The translations under genes and the position numbers were made by a program. This document shows positions 27,493 to 36,884 of a stretch of 45,139 nucleotides of DNA, piece by piece; the first letter of the stretch is position 1; every line of letters begins with the position of its first letter. Below the pieces are notes generated by a model. The model saw only the letters and a program-made list of their open reading frames with translations, was not told the DNA's origin and ran no database searches. Source of the DNA: Marinobacterium iners DSM 11526 (GTDB lineage Bacteria; Pseudomonadota; Gammaproteobacteria; Pseudomonadales; Balneatricaceae); assembly GCF_900107855.1 (NCBI RefSeq), contig NZ_FNRJ01000022.1:1-45139 (forward strand), given 5' to 3'.

Positions 27493-29682
27493 TCAAGACA
27501 AACCGGCCTTTGCTGCACGCGCGGCGTGCAATTTCCTGTAACTGTCGATCAGACGCAGGTGTCTGTCCAGTCCTTCCAGTTTCATACTGGTGGGCGTCAG
27601 GCCATGGAAACGTACCTCGCCCATGACAGAGCCGACCACGGCCTGCATCCGTTCTGCGCCGAACATGCGGGACAGGTTGGGCAGAAAATGGGCCAGCTCC
27701 AGTTCATCATCCAGTACCACTTCCAGCACCGCCTGCACGGCACGGTAGAACAGGCCACGTTCAACGGTATTGTCGTTGTACTGCAGGAACTGCTCCACCA
27801 GCTCCAGTGCCTCTTCATGGCGTTCAAGCGCCAGCATGATCAGCAGTCGCAGCTCCAAAATGGTGAGCTGACCCCAGACGGTATTTTCGTCAAACTCCAC
27901 CCCGATCAAGGTCCGAATGTCGGTGTAGACGTCGAGCTGGCTCTCGTCCAGCCTCTCGGCCAGATCCGCCAGTTCATCATCACTCAAGCGGTGCAGGTTG
28001 AGAATCTCTTCACGGTAGTCCAGCGCCTTGTTGGTGTTATCCCACACCAGATCGTCCACCGGATAGACCTCGGAGTAGCCCGGCACCAGAATGCGGCAGA
28101 CCGGCGCGCCCAGGTCTTCATACACCGCCATGTACACTTCCCTTCCCATCTCGGCCAGAATGCCGAACAGAGTATCGGCTTCGTCCTGGTTACTGCCAGA
28201 GAAGTTCCAGTGGCTGAAGTCATAGTCCGACTTCGCACTGAAAAAGCGCCAGGAGATTACGCCAGAAGAGTCGATGAAGTGCTCGACAAAGTTGTTCGGC
28301 TCAGTCACGGCCAGGCTGTTAAAAGTGGGCGGCTGGAAGTCATTCAAGCCTTCGAAGCTGCGGCCCTGCAGCAGCTCGGTCAGGCTGCGCTCCAGTGCCA
28401 CATGGAAACTGGGGTGGGCACCAAACGAGGCAAACACGCCACCGGTGCGCGGGTTCATCAAGGTCACGCACATCACCGGGAACTGGCCGCCGAGGGAGGC
28501 ATCCTTCACCAGCACCGGGAAACCCTGCTCTTCCAGTGCACGAATGCCTTCCAGAATGTCGGGGTATTGCTCAAGCACTTCAAGCGGTACATCCGGCAGC
28601 GCCAGCTCCTGCTCGATGATCTCTCGCTTCACCGCACGCTCGAAAATCTCTGACAAGCACTGCACCTGTGCCTCCACCAGCGTATTGCCGGCGCTCATGC
28701 CATTGCTGAGGTAGAGGTTTTCGATCAGATTGGAGGGGAAGTACACCGTTTCGCCATCAGACTGACGCACAAACGGCAGCGCACAGATGCCACGGTCTAC
28801 ACGGCCTGAGTTGGTATCGATCAGGTTGGAGCCGAACAGCTCGCCATCCGGGTTGTAAATATCCAGACAGTAATCGTCCAGAATGCCCTCGGGCAATGCG
28901 TCATCCGGCCCGGGCTGGAACCAGCGCTCGTTGGGGTAGTGCACAAACGCGCTATCGGCGATCTCTTCGCCAAAGAACTGGTCGTTATAGAAGAAGTTGC
29001 AGTTGAGTCGCTCAATGAACTCACCCAGCGCCGATGCCAGCGCGCTCTCCTTGGTGGCACCCTTGCCGTTGGTGAAGCACATGGGGGACGCCGCATCACG
29101 AATATGCAGCGACCAGACATGGGGCACGATATTGCGCCAGGAGGCGATCTCGATCTTCATGCCCAGATCCGCCAGAATCTGCGTCATGTTGGCGATGGTC
29201 TGCTCCAGCGGCAGATCCTTGCCCTCGATCCAGGTGGCACCTTCGCCTTCCGGCTTGGCCAGCAGTAACGCCTGCGCGTCTTCATCCAGGTTATCCACAA
29301 CCTCGATTTCAAACGTGGGGCCGGTCTGCACCACCTTCTTCACGGTGCAACGGTCGATGGAGCGCAGAATGCCCTGCCGGTCCTTGTCGGAAATATCCTC
29401 CGGCAGCTCCACCTGAATCTTGAAGATCTGGTTGTAGCGGTCTTCAGGATCAACAATGTTGTTCTGTGACAGGCGGATATTCTCGGTGGAAATATCACGC
29501 GCGTTGCAGTACACCTTGACGAAATAGGCCGCACACAGCGCCGAGGATGCCAGGAAATAGTCAAACGGACCGGGCGCCGAGCCATCCCCCTTGTAACGGA
29601 TCGGCTGATCGGCGATCACCGTGAAGTCGTCGAATTTGGCTTCAAGCCGGAGATTGTCGAGATAGTTGACCTTGATTTCCAT
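27493..29682 (-). CDS. ycaO: OsmC-YcaO fusion protein
   Basis: This 729-aa protein has an N-terminal OsmC-like domain (about 1-140, with SSALCAAYFVKVYCNAR containing the peroxidatic-type cysteines) joined to a YcaO domain (about 190-590). The ATP-binding acid residues of YcaO lie in the ALGEFIERLNCNFFYND and EAQVQCLSEIFERAVKREIIEQ regions. A C-terminal TPR-like segment of about 130 aa resembles that of E. coli YcaO. Stand-alone YcaO proteins of this type assist RimO-type beta-methylthiolation of ribosomal protein S12; no azoline-peptide precursor or dehydrogenase is nearby. The fusion suggests a thiol-redox role. Confidence 0.88.
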   Translation of the reverse strand: MEIKVNYLDNLRLEAKFDDFTVIADQPIRYKGDGSAPGPFDYFLASSALCAAYFVKVYCNARDISTENIRLSQNNIVDPEDRYNQIFKIQVELPEDISDKDRQGILRSIDRCTVKKVVQTGPTFEIEVVDNLDEDAQALLLAKPEGEGATWIEGKDLPLEQTIANMTQILADLGMKIEIASWRNIVPHVWSLHIRDAASPMCFTNGKGATKESALASALGEFIERLNCNFFYNDQFFGEEIADSAFVHYPNERWFQPGPDDALPEGILDDYCLDIYNPDGELFGSNLIDTNSGRVDRGICALPFVRQSDGETVYFPSNLIENLYLSNGMSAGNTLVEAQVQCLSEIFERAVKREIIEQELALPDVPLEVLEQYPDILEGIRALEEQGFPVLVKDASLGGQFPVMCVTLMNPRTGGVFASFGAHPSFHVALERSLTELLQGRSFEGLNDFQPPTFNSLAVTEPNNFVEHFIDSSGVISWRFFSAKSDYDFSHWNFSGSNQDEADTLFGILAEMGREVYMAVYEDLGAPVCRILVPGYSEVYPVDDLVWDNTNKALDYREEILNLHRLSDDELADLAERLDESQLDVYTDIRTLIGVEFDENTVWGQLTILELRLLIMLALERHEEALELVEQFLQYNDNTVERGLFYRAVQAVLEVVLDDELELAHFLPNLSRMFGAERMQAVVGSVMGEVRFHGLTPTSMKLEGLDRHLRLIDSYRKLHAARAAKAGLS

Positions 29683-29754
29683 GAGCGAGGTACCGGATGG
29701 GTGAATGCTTAACTTGAGCCGTATTATCCGGTTTTAGGCCACGATAGTCAGGTT

Positions 29755-30120
29755 TTATGTTTTGAATGTTGCCGCAGGCTGCTGGATCAGCACCTGTAAC
29801 GTCAGCCCTTGCGCATCGGCGTAGGCACACAGATCCGTCATCAGTTGAACCCACACCGCCAGCTCCGGCTCATTCACTTTGGTGTCACGACCAATTGAAA
29901 ACCGCCACACGGTTTCAGCCTCCAATTGGTCGACATGATCCAGCAGCACATCATAGGCGGCATCCCAGTTCTCACCGAAGTAATCCGGAAACTGAAACGC
30001 GGCTTTGAGGCGGCGCAGGATTGAAGCCTTGTTCAGGCAACCATTTTCATCCAACGGGATAGCCTGCGGGTCGGGCTGGGCATTGTGTTGCCAGATGATG
30101 GGAGCAGGCTTTTCAGTCAT
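29755..30120 (-). CDS. Barstar-family ribonuclease inhibitor
   Basis: This 121-aa barstar-like protein contains FPDYFGENWDAAYDVLLDHV (about 43-62), the helix-2/loop region by which barstar plugs the barnase active site. Barstar is 89 aa; this one has extra N- and C-terminal residues. It overlaps the 3' end of the secreted RNase gene by 8 bp, so the two are coupled and likely form a toxin-immunity pair. Confidence 0.88.
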   Translation of the reverse strand: MTEKPAPIIWQHNAQPDPQAIPLDENGCLNKASILRRLKAAFQFPDYFGENWDAAYDVLLDHVDQLEAETVWRFSIGRDTKVNEPELAVWVQLMTDLCAYADAQGLTLQVLIQQPAATFKT

Positions 30121-30499
30121 TCTGGTACCCCTGAATACGCCGGAAGGAACGATAGTGATCTTCCGTGTAATAGAACACTTCAGGAGGGTTTCCGCCTGTT
30201 ACCACACGGCGTGGCCCACGGTGTGACAGCCCGGGTGTATCGACGGTGAATTCCCGGTAATAGCCCCTTGGCTTGATCGGCAATAATCGTTCGCGGTTCT
30301 CGAAGGTAATACCGTCACGCTGATAGGGATAAGGGCCGTTCTGGCGAATCCGCTCAAGCGTGTTGTACAGCTCCTGCTCTTGCGCAGAAAGATGGGACTG
30401 TCCTGTCGCGGGGGCACTGCCCAGCAGTCCATCAAGGTGACCACCCTGTAACTGGAACAGGCCAAATACGACAACCAGTGCGAGCAGGATTTTTTTCAT
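30113..30499 (-). CDS. Secreted guanyl-specific ribonuclease (RNase Sa/barnase family)
   Basis: The 128-aa product has a signal peptide or anchor (MKKILLALVVVFGLFQL) and a microbial ribonuclease domain. Catalytic residues are seen as E83 in YYREFTVDTPG, R94 and R97/R98 in HRGPRRVVTGG, and H115 in YTEDHYRSF, matching the Glu-Arg-His triad. The ATG at 30499 follows GGGAG. It is paired with a barstar inhibitor overlapping its end. Export plus immunity suggests a role in competition or nutrient scavenging. Confidence 0.88.
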   Translation of the reverse strand: MKKILLALVVVFGLFQLQGGHLDGLLGSAPATGQSHLSAQEQELYNTLERIRQNGPYPYQRDGITFENRERLLPIKPRGYYREFTVDTPGLSHRGPRRVVTGGNPPEVFYYTEDHYRSFRRIQGYQND

Positions 30500-30552
30500 G
30501 GCATTACTCCCTGAGCCCACTACCACTGGTCGCGGGCCTGCTAATCTGTCCG

Positions 30553-32037
30553 TTAACGTCCCTTGCCACCCAACAGTCCGCCCAACAGACCGCGCAGGAT
30601 CTTGCGGCCCAACTGACTCCCGACCGTACGTGCCGCCTGCTTGGCCATGGTTTCGACCAGTCCCTGACGCCGCTTGCTGCCCCAGAGGAGGTCGCTGACC
30701 ACCCCCTTGGACTCAGATGCTTCATCCTGTTCCGGCTTGGCTGTCTCCTTAACCGCTGAGCTTTCAGCCGCACGCTGGGCCAGAATTTCATAGGCCGACT
30801 CACGATTGACCGGCGTGTCATATTTATGCGCGACCGGACTGCGTGCCAGTACGGCTGCATGTTCTTCCGCGGTGAGGGCGCCCATGCGACAGCGCGGTGG
30901 ACAGATGAGTGTGCGCTCGACCGGTATGGGCACACCACCCTCTTGTAAGGTGGAAACAAGCGCTTCGCCTACGGCCAGCTGTGAAATTACCTCCGCCACG
31001 TTCAGCCCAGGGTTGGCCACAAAGGTTTCGGCAGCGGTTTTCACCGCTTTCTGATCACGCGGTGTGTAGGCACGCAGCGCATGCTGAATGCGGTTACCCA
31101 GCTGCCCCAGAATTTCGTTCGGTATGTCATCGGGCGATTGTGAGCAGAAATAGATGCCGACGCCCTTGGAGCGAATCATCCGCACCACCTGTTCCACCTT
31201 CTGCCGCAGCGCGGCCGGCGCGTCATCAAACAGCAGGTGGGACTCATCAAAGAAGAACACCATCTTGGGCCGCTCCAGATCCCCCACCTCGGGCAGGTTT
31301 TCGAACAGCTCTGACAGCAGCCACAACAGGAAGGTGGAATACAGACGCGGCTTCAACATGAGACGGTTCGCCATAAGGATGCTGATCACGCCGCGGCCGC
31401 TCATATCCGTGCGCATCAGGTCCATGATCTCAAGCGCCGGTTCACCCAGGAAGGCGGTACCGCCCTCGCGTTCCAGTGACAGCAGGCTGCGCTGGATGGC
31501 GGCAATGGACTGGGCACTGACCAGCCCGTATTGAGCTGAAATATCCTTGCGGTTTTCCGCCACAAAGCTCAGCAGGGCGCGCAGATCGTCAAGGTCGAGC
31601 AGCAACAGGCCCTGATCATCGGCCAGCTTGAAGGCCACCTCAAGGATACCGGTCTGGGTATCATTCAGCTCAAGGATGCGGCTCAGCAGTGTGGGCCCGA
31701 TCTCGCTGATGGTGGTGCGTACCGGGTGCCCGGCCTGGCCGTACAGATCCCAGAACAGCACCGGGCTCGCCTCGGTGGAAAACCCTTCCATGCCGATTTT
31801 GGCGGCACGTTGCATCAGCCTGTCGCTGGACTGACCGGCCATGGCAAGGCCCGACACATCACCTTTCACATCCGCCATGAACACCGGCACGCCCATGCGT
31901 GAAAAGCCTTCGGCCAGCACCATCAGCGATACTGTTTTGCCGGTACCAGTGGCCCCCGCAATCAAGCCATGTCGGTTGCCGTACTGGCCTAGCAACCGTA
32001 CCGGTTGCTCACCCTTGCCGATCAGTATGGTGTTCAT
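30553..32037 (-). CDS. HerA-like ATPase (DUF853)
   Basis: This 494-aa P-loop ATPase of the HerA/FtsK superfamily has Walker A GATGTGKT (28-35), Walker B KMVFFFDESHLLF (about residue 240) and an arginine-containing helicase tail (RSKGVGIYFCSQ). The C-terminal about 90 aa are a low-complexity basic linker typical of DUF853. It may act on DNA ends, but partners such as NurA are not seen nearby. It is probably co-transcribed with VF530 and the diguanylate cyclase upstream. Confidence 0.88.
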   Translation of the reverse strand: MNTILIGKGEQPVRLLGQYGNRHGLIAGATGTGKTVSLMVLAEGFSRMGVPVFMADVKGDVSGLAMAGQSSDRLMQRAAKIGMEGFSTEASPVLFWDLYGQAGHPVRTTISEIGPTLLSRILELNDTQTGILEVAFKLADDQGLLLLDLDDLRALLSFVAENRKDISAQYGLVSAQSIAAIQRSLLSLEREGGTAFLGEPALEIMDLMRTDMSGRGVISILMANRLMLKPRLYSTFLLWLLSELFENLPEVGDLERPKMVFFFDESHLLFDDAPAALRQKVEQVVRMIRSKGVGIYFCSQSPDDIPNEILGQLGNRIQHALRAYTPRDQKAVKTAAETFVANPGLNVAEVISQLAVGEALVSTLQEGGVPIPVERTLICPPRCRMGALTAEEHAAVLARSPVAHKYDTPVNRESAYEILAQRAAESSAVKETAKPEQDEASESKGVVSDLLWGSKRRQGLVETMAKQAARTVGSQLGRKILRGLLGGLLGGKGR

Positions 32038-32050
32038 GCGATATCCGCCT

Positions 32051-32269
32051 TCAGCAGAACGTATTGATATACAAGGCTTCCACCTTGTCCCGTGCCCATT
32101 GCGTGCGACGCAGAAACTTGAGCGACGACTTGATGGACGGCTCGTTACAGAAGCAATTCACCCGAACCTCGTCATACAACCCTTCCCAGCCATAATGCTC
32201 GACCAGGCGCGTCAGGATCTTTTCAAGGGTCAGGCCGTGCAGTGGATTGTTGGGCTGTGTTTGGCTCAT
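32051..32269 (-). CDS. VF530 family small DNA-binding protein (DUF2132)
   Basis: This 72-aa protein matches the VF530 family: [25 protein letters not shown], then [25 protein letters not shown]. The fold is a small helical bundle that binds DNA in family members. It sits between the diguanylate cyclase and the HerA-like gene with 7- and 13-bp gaps. Confidence 0.88.
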   Translation of the reverse strand: MSQTQPNNPLHGLTLEKILTRLVEHYGWEGLYDEVRVNCFCNEPSIKSSLKFLRRTQWARDKVEALYINTFC

Positions 32270-32276
32270 CTGTGGA

Positions 32277-33569
32277 TCATCCTCTCACGTATACAAAACC
32301 ATTCTTGCCGCTTTTCTTCACCCGGTACATGGCGCCATCCGCGGCCTTCAGCAATGACTCCAGATCTTTCCCGTCATCCGGGAAGCGCGCGATGCCGATA
32401 CTGGCGCTGATATGGGCCTCATGGCCGAGCGCATGGATCGGCTGCGTCAGCGTATCGAGCATGCGTTGGGCAATGGAGGAGGCATCCGCTTCGGTGTTGT
32501 CGTGGGCAAAGAGCACCACAAACTCGTCACCACCGATTCGCGCCAGCAGGTCTTCTTCCCTGATCACCGCCTGCAGGCGACGCGCCGCTTCACGCAAAAC
32601 CTCATCACCGGTGTTGTGGCCAAAATTGTCGTTAATCGACTTGAAGCCATCCAGGTCAATGAACATCAGCCAGAGCACCTGCTGATGACGGTCCGCATGG
32701 GCTAGTTCGGCCTTGGCCGCTTCCTGCATGTAATGCAGGCTGTGCACACCGGTCAGCCTGTCCTTCATCGCAATATCATGCAGCTCAGCACGGGCGGATT
32801 CGACAGCCTCCAGCGCTTCGTACAGTTCGGTGAAGTCATACTCCACCATCAGAAAGAGAAAGTCGCCGTTGAGCGGATGGCGGGTACGGCGTATATCCAC
32901 ACTGTGCCGCCGCGGCCCCTCGACAGTCTGCATGATGAAGTCCCAGCGTCCCTCCTCACCCGCCTGCACCCGCTGGAGACAGGCGTGCCCCTGAGCTGGA
33001 TCGGCAAAGCGGGCAACAAAGGCACACATGCCCTCGTCCAGCGGTTGGTTGTACAGGTAATTGTAGGCGTCTGTTGCGGCGGGGTTTTCCACCACCGGAT
33101 CGCCATCCAGCGTAAAGGTGGTGGCCGGCACACGGGTATAGCGCATCGCCTCCATCAACAGCAGGTTCTCGGGCTGCTCGCCCATGTTCACCTGCTCGTT
33201 GATATACGCAATGATGCCGCGATGCCGCTCCGGCCCCAGCAACACCGCCCGATGCATCATCAGCAGTGTCTTGGGCTTGCCATTCGGGTAGGTCGTCCAG
33301 GGATCAACCGTCAGGCCATCACGCACGGCCAATTCAAAGGTCTGAAGCGTCCGGTCGCGCGCACCCTGAGTATCACCGGACAGGTCCTTGTCGATCAGCG
33401 CTTGCAACGAACCCAGTCCCCAGAACTCTACCGCCGCCGAGTTGCCCCACCACCAGCCGTGCTTGTCGATATCAAACACCCACACCACGTTGGGAATCAG
33501 CTCATAGAGCCGCAATTCCTCATGGGTTGCGATATGAACCAGATGGCCATACTGGCTTGAATGCGTCAC
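32277..33569 (-). CDS. PAS-GGDEF diguanylate cyclase
   Basis: This 430-aa protein has a first PAS-like domain (about 20-125) and a second sensory PAS-like domain (about 140-250). The GGDEF domain runs from about 265 with IGGDEF at 345-350. The inhibitory I-site REED (337-340) is intact, 5 residues upstream, so product feedback by c-di-GMP is expected. It has no membrane segment, so a cytosolic sensor is likely. It is the first gene of a minus-strand operon with VF530 and the HerA-like ATPase. Confidence 0.9.
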   Translation of the reverse strand: MTHSSQYGHLVHIATHEELRLYELIPNVVWVFDIDKHGWWWGNSAAVEFWGLGSLQALIDKDLSGDTQGARDRTLQTFELAVRDGLTVDPWTTYPNGKPKTLLMMHRAVLLGPERHRGIIAYINEQVNMGEQPENLLLMEAMRYTRVPATTFTLDGDPVVENPAATDAYNYLYNQPLDEGMCAFVARFADPAQGHACLQRVQAGEEGRWDFIMQTVEGPRRHSVDIRRTRHPLNGDFLFLMVEYDFTELYEALEAVESARAELHDIAMKDRLTGVHSLHYMQEAAKAELAHADRHQQVLWLMFIDLDGFKSINDNFGHNTGDEVLREAARRLQAVIREEDLLARIGGDEFVVLFAHDNTEADASSIAQRMLDTLTQPIHALGHEAHISASIGIARFPDDGKDLESLLKAADGAMYRVKKSGKNGFVYVRG

Positions 33570-33659
33570 GGCTGAACATCGACCTCTGTGGTATTGAACA
33601 GGGTGCCACTATATTAGCTCAGGCCGGCCAGCTCCACAGGCACAAGACCAAGTGCGTCT

Positions 33660-33776
33660 TTGTGTGTACTCAAGGCCTCTGAGCACTGGACGAACCCCGT
33701 GCAGAACTGGAACTTGACCCTGTCACAGGTGGCCACCCACTTCCCAGGGCGACTGGAACATCACATCAGCCTATAA
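33660..33776 (+). pseudogene. IS256-family transposase C-terminal remnant (copy 1)
   Basis: The plus-strand reading HWTNPVQNWNLTLSQ, ending at a stop at 33774-33776, matches the C-terminal end of IS256/mutator transposases (W-x2-P-x2-NW-x6-QL). No catalytic DDE region remains. It is followed at once by the 28-bp repeat (33778-33805) that also occurs at 35597. The upstream half is lost. I call it a decayed insertion sequence tail. Confidence 0.6.
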
Positions 33777-33777
33777 A

Positions 33778-33805
33778 GCTGGTTGGCTGACACAGAGTTT
33801 TGAAC
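33778..33805 (+). repeat. 28-bp direct repeat, copy 1 (IS256 right end)
   Basis: The segment contains GACACAGAGTTTTGAAC and is identical to 35597-35624. It follows the transposase stop directly, as an IS256-type terminal repeat does, and lies about 100 bp upstream of the LamG gene. Confidence 0.75.
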
Positions 33806-33847
33806 ACCTTCCACGTTGTTCAAGCTACCACCAATACTCACTGTTGG

Positions 33848-33901
33848 TATACTCTGTGGGAAAAATATTACTGCTGGTTTGTCTTATTTAGGAGAGTTAA
33901 T
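33848..33901 (+). promoter_or_regulatory. Promoter and ribosome site of the surface-protein gene
   Basis: TATACT (33848-33853) is a good -10; no convincing -35 is seen. AGGAGAG just upstream of the ATG at 33904 is a strong ribosome site. Confidence 0.5.
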
Positions 33902-33903
33902 TA

Positions 33904-35436
33904 ATGAAGTGCGTCCGTCGAAAACTTGAAAAACTCATATCCGCACTGGTTTTGCTGTTTTTCTGTGGCAGTGTATTTGCTACTGATTCAATGGTGAGTG
34001 CAGCAGACTCTATCGTGAAATTCCCGGATTTCACTTTAGGTGCCACAGGCAATCTAGATCCTAGCCAGCCATACACCGCACAGGTGTGGTTCAAACACAC
34101 TGCGGGTACATCGGGCGATTACTATGCATTTGCAGCTGGGGTCACCTCAAGCATGGGTATGGGAGTCGTCTTCGGCGATCAGAGGCCATGGCCGACGATT
34201 AATGGTGGCAGTGGGTCCCCGAGTTCAGTTTTAACGTGTGGATATACACAGGATGCTCAAGCCTGGGTGCACAAGGTGGTTGTATGGACAGGATCCCAGT
34301 ACGACATTTATATAAATGGCACTAAATGCGGAACGCACGAAAAAACAGACGTTATCAACACCGGCAGTTCCGGCCTTTTTCTTGGTGGGCAATCGACCTC
34401 CACAGGTAGCGAACTTGACGGTGAGATAGATGATTTCGCGATTTGGAGCCGGGCACTTTCTGATACTGAAGTAGCTGCACTATACAACGGCGGGTCTGGC
34501 CTACCGGCAGATAGTGATTCCGGTAATTACGGTGGGAGCGGAAGCTTAATCGCACTCTTTACATTCGAGGGGAATTCGATCTGCCCAGTCGTTGGAGACT
34601 TTGGTACAGCACAAATTATTGGCACTCAACCCACTTTTAGTTCAAACGCATTCGCAAACACAACGACCCAGACAACCCAGACATCTGCAAACTGTAGCTC
34701 ACCACAACCTCAGGCAACGCTAACAGTCTCAGCCACTCCGACCTCAATCAATGTCGGAAATACCAGCGCACTATCTACCTCCGGCGGGTCCGGTACCGGC
34801 GCAGTAACTTATTCTGTTGCTTCCGGCCCTTGTACAGTCTCTGGTAGCACTCTAACTGGTACGGGAGCCGGCACTTGTAGCATTACAGCCACCAAAGCCG
34901 CTGACTCAACCTATACCTCAGCAACCTCAGCTGCAATTGATGTAACCGTTAACGCTGTGCTCACATTACCAGAGCCCGGCGGCAGTAACGTTACTATCCC
35001 TGCTGGCAATGGATCGCTTATCTCCTACAGCAAGATTACAGACCCAACGCCTCCAAGTGGCGTTTTGGTTGGCGATCAGATTGGCACTTACAGCTTTACC
35101 GCGACCGGGGTCTCGGGTTCTTTAACAATCACGATTGATGTTGGTGCTCCGATCGCAGCTGGCACTAAGATTTATAAGGTCAACGGCTCAACTTGGACAG
35201 AGATCACCACAGCCACATTTGGGGAAACCACCGTTACGTATACTGTGACCGATAACGACCCTGTCTTGGATCTAGATCCCACTGCAGGGAGGATTCAAGA
35301 CCCTGTTGCGCTGATCAGTCCTGTCTTATCCTCTGGGTCTGTCACGCCAGTGCCAGTGTTGCCCCTTGGCGCACTCTTGCTGCTCGGCGGTCTAGCAGGC
35401 CTTCTGGGAATGCGTCAGCTGCGCAAAGCTGACTGA
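33904..35436 (+). CDS. Cell-surface protein with LamG, Ig-like and choice-of-anchor-U domains
   Basis: This 510-aa protein has a signal peptide (about 1-26, ending VFA), a LamG/concanavalin-type lectin domain (about 35-200, with SELDGEIDDFAIWSRALSDTE), and an Ig-like repeat rich in Ser/Thr/Gly (about 275-350). A choice-of-anchor-U-like domain follows (KIYKVNGSTWTEI, near 420). It ends in a C-terminal sorting signal: proline-containing PVLPLG, a hydrophobic helix and basic RQLRK. Such ends resemble IPTL/PEP-CTERM signals read by exosortase-type sorting. Composition differs from its neighbours, and it is bracketed by IS256 remnants, so transfer is likely. Confidence 0.8.
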   Translation: MKCVRRKLEKLISALVLLFFCGSVFATDSMVSAADSIVKFPDFTLGATGNLDPSQPYTAQVWFKHTAGTSGDYYAFAAGVTSSMGMGVVFGDQRPWPTINGGSGSPSSVLTCGYTQDAQAWVHKVVVWTGSQYDIYINGTKCGTHEKTDVINTGSSGLFLGGQSTSTGSELDGEIDDFAIWSRALSDTEVAALYNGGSGLPADSDSGNYGGSGSLIALFTFEGNSICPVVGDFGTAQIIGTQPTFSSNAFANTTTQTTQTSANCSSPQPQATLTVSATPTSINVGNTSALSTSGGSGTGAVTYSVASGPCTVSGSTLTGTGAGTCSITATKAADSTYTSATSAAIDVTVNAVLTLPEPGGSNVTIPAGNGSLISYSKITDPTPPSGVLVGDQIGTYSFTATGVSGSLTITIDVGAPIAAGTKIYKVNGSTWTEITTATFGETTVTYTVTDNDPVLDLDPTAGRIQDPVALISPVLSSGSVTPVPVLPLGALLLLGGLAGLLGMRQLRKAD

Positions 35437-35461
35437 TCAATTCCTCAAGCAGCCAACAGAA

Positions 35462-35484
35462 GCCTCGCCTAGTGCGGGGCTTTT
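35462..35484 (+). terminator. Terminator after the surface-protein gene
   Basis: GCCTCGC pairs with GCGGGGC (one G-T pair) across a CTAGT loop and is followed by TTTT. It lies 26 bp after the stop. Confidence 0.75.
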
Positions 35485-35499
35485 ATCGCTGCGCCGTGA

Positions 35500-35596
35500 T
35501 TCTCTGATCAACCGGCAATACCTCGGTTACTTGCGCAAGGCGATTTACAGCACCAAGACGGTGAAAGCCGTACATCGCCAGTTCTGCAAGCTCTCC
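35500..35596 (+). pseudogene. IS256-family transposase internal remnant (copy 2)
   Basis: The plus-strand reading LGYLRKAIYSTKTVKAVHRQF matches the conserved RKAIYTTNAIE-x-HRQ-RK block of IS256 transposases. The frame then runs directly into the 28-bp repeat at 35597, so the transposase C-terminus (the part kept in copy 1) has been deleted. It is decayed and not functional. Confidence 0.6.
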
Positions 35597-35624
35597 GCTG
35601 GTTGGCTGACACAGAGTTTTGAAC
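35597..35624 (+). repeat. 28-bp direct repeat, copy 2
   Basis: It is identical over 28 bp to 33778-33805. Together the copies bracket a segment of about 1.8 kb holding the surface-protein gene. Confidence 0.75.
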
Positions 35625-35664
35625 CTCCTCCCATGTCAGCCAGGGTTATGCAGCATAATGCTGC

Positions 35665-36588
35665 TTAAATTTCTTTGAGCTTGACGTAAATTTCCATCTC
35701 TATGTAGCCATCCACTCTTGCATCGTTAATATATCGTTCCATTAATGGAAAATTATCGGGCTCAAATCCGCTATCAGGCAACCAGTCGGAGTAGATACTT
35801 AATTGAGCTCGAAGCGTTTCCTCTGGAGTGCCCTTGAAATAGAGCACCGCATACTTTCCACTTGGTATTTCAGACTGTGAAAATGGCGGCTTAATCTGCA
35901 TATCCGCGCCAACCACTATCGCAGCCGTGTAACGGCACTTATCGATGGGTGTAACCGCTGGATTATCAAACGCAAACGCAAATCGCTCCTGCTCTTTGCT
36001 TTCGATTCCATTATTAGAAGCCCACTCTATAAGCTTATCCCATGCTTTATATATATACTCAGGCTCATAGCCTCCCTCTGAAGCTAAAGTACATACTCTT
36101 TTAGCCTCAAGGTCTCTTACTTCAACATTCATTTTCTTCCCCTCAATGTTTAATTCATTCATCACACCATTAGTGATGCGAGCAGGATACAAACATGAAG
36201 GATCAAAATCTTTTCCATACTTGCTATTTATTTTTCCAATCTTGCTATTTTTTATTTTATCTGGATTCCTTATCTCTGATGGACTAAAACCAAAATACAG
36301 TTTTACCGCTTTTGAAAAGTTGGCACCTGATGAAAAGCCACTTTCCAGAGCCACCTGGGTAATAGACAAGTCACGTTTGAAAACCAATAAATTTACTGCT
36401 TTTTCAATTCGCCTCCTGGCAATGTAATCGTTGACGGTTTCACCAACAAGGCCTGTAAAAATTCGGTGAAAGTGGTATACAGAAAAGTTACTTATATCTG
36501 CCAATTCAGCCAGCGATATTGGCTTATATACATTCCCTTCAATGTATTGAACTACTCGGTCTATACGTTTCTTGTATTCTTTTTTCAT
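35665..36588 (-). CDS. AraC family regulator with GyrI-like effector domain
   Basis: This 307-aa protein has an N-terminal AraC double helix-turn-helix (about 1-105: SLAELADISNFSVYHFHRIF and ITQVALESGFSSGANFSKAV). A C-terminal AraC_E_bind/GyrI-like domain follows (about 150-305). The order (HTH first) matches Rob/SoxS-like GyrI-fusion regulators. The region is AT-richer than the core genes. A small hairpin (GCAGCATAATGCTGC, 35649-35663) just past the stop could be a weak terminator. No attC follows it, so it is not counted as a cassette. Confidence 0.85.
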   Translation of the reverse strand: MKKEYKKRIDRVVQYIEGNVYKPISLAELADISNFSVYHFHRIFTGLVGETVNDYIARRRIEKAVNLLVFKRDLSITQVALESGFSSGANFSKAVKLYFGFSPSEIRNPDKIKNSKIGKINSKYGKDFDPSCLYPARITNGVMNELNIEGKKMNVEVRDLEAKRVCTLASEGGYEPEYIYKAWDKLIEWASNNGIESKEQERFAFAFDNPAVTPIDKCRYTAAIVVGADMQIKPPFSQSEIPSGKYAVLYFKGTPEETLRAQLSIYSDWLPDSGFEPDNFPLMERYINDARVDGYIEMEIYVKLKEI

Positions 36589-36884
36589 AAGCGCCTGACT
36601 TTTCGATACAGGTCATGAGCCCCGTACTCCAACGAAACCATGTTATCTAACCATTTCTGACAATATTCGTCAGTCTTTTCTTGTGAGCTGGCGGTGTCAC
36701 CTGCTGCTTACGGAGGCTTGCTCGACAACTAAGACTCGAATATGAAACGTAGTTCGGGCATTCTTTGATACCGAGCTGGACAAGCTCTAACCCACACGCA
36801 CCCGGTCAGAGGCGCAGCGTTCTGGCCGGCACTTACACCGATACCACCGGAGTGCAACACACTCACGGGACACGAGGATATAAA
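36589..36884. other. Intergenic region between AraC regulator and YidB-like gene
   Basis: No gene is seen. It contains an inverted repeat CTGAC-N7-GTCAG (36657-36673), about 70 bp upstream of the AraC gene start, a possible operator. GAGG precedes the YidB-like ATG at 36885. Confidence 0.4.

Noticed and set aside
27370-28653. Long plus-strand frame opposite the OsmC-YcaO gene
   Set aside because: It is a codon-bias shadow with no recognised domain.
35665-36588. AraC/GyrI regulator as an integron cassette
   Set aside because: No attC follows its stop; only a small hairpin is seen. It lies beyond the last attC and across a plus-strand gene.
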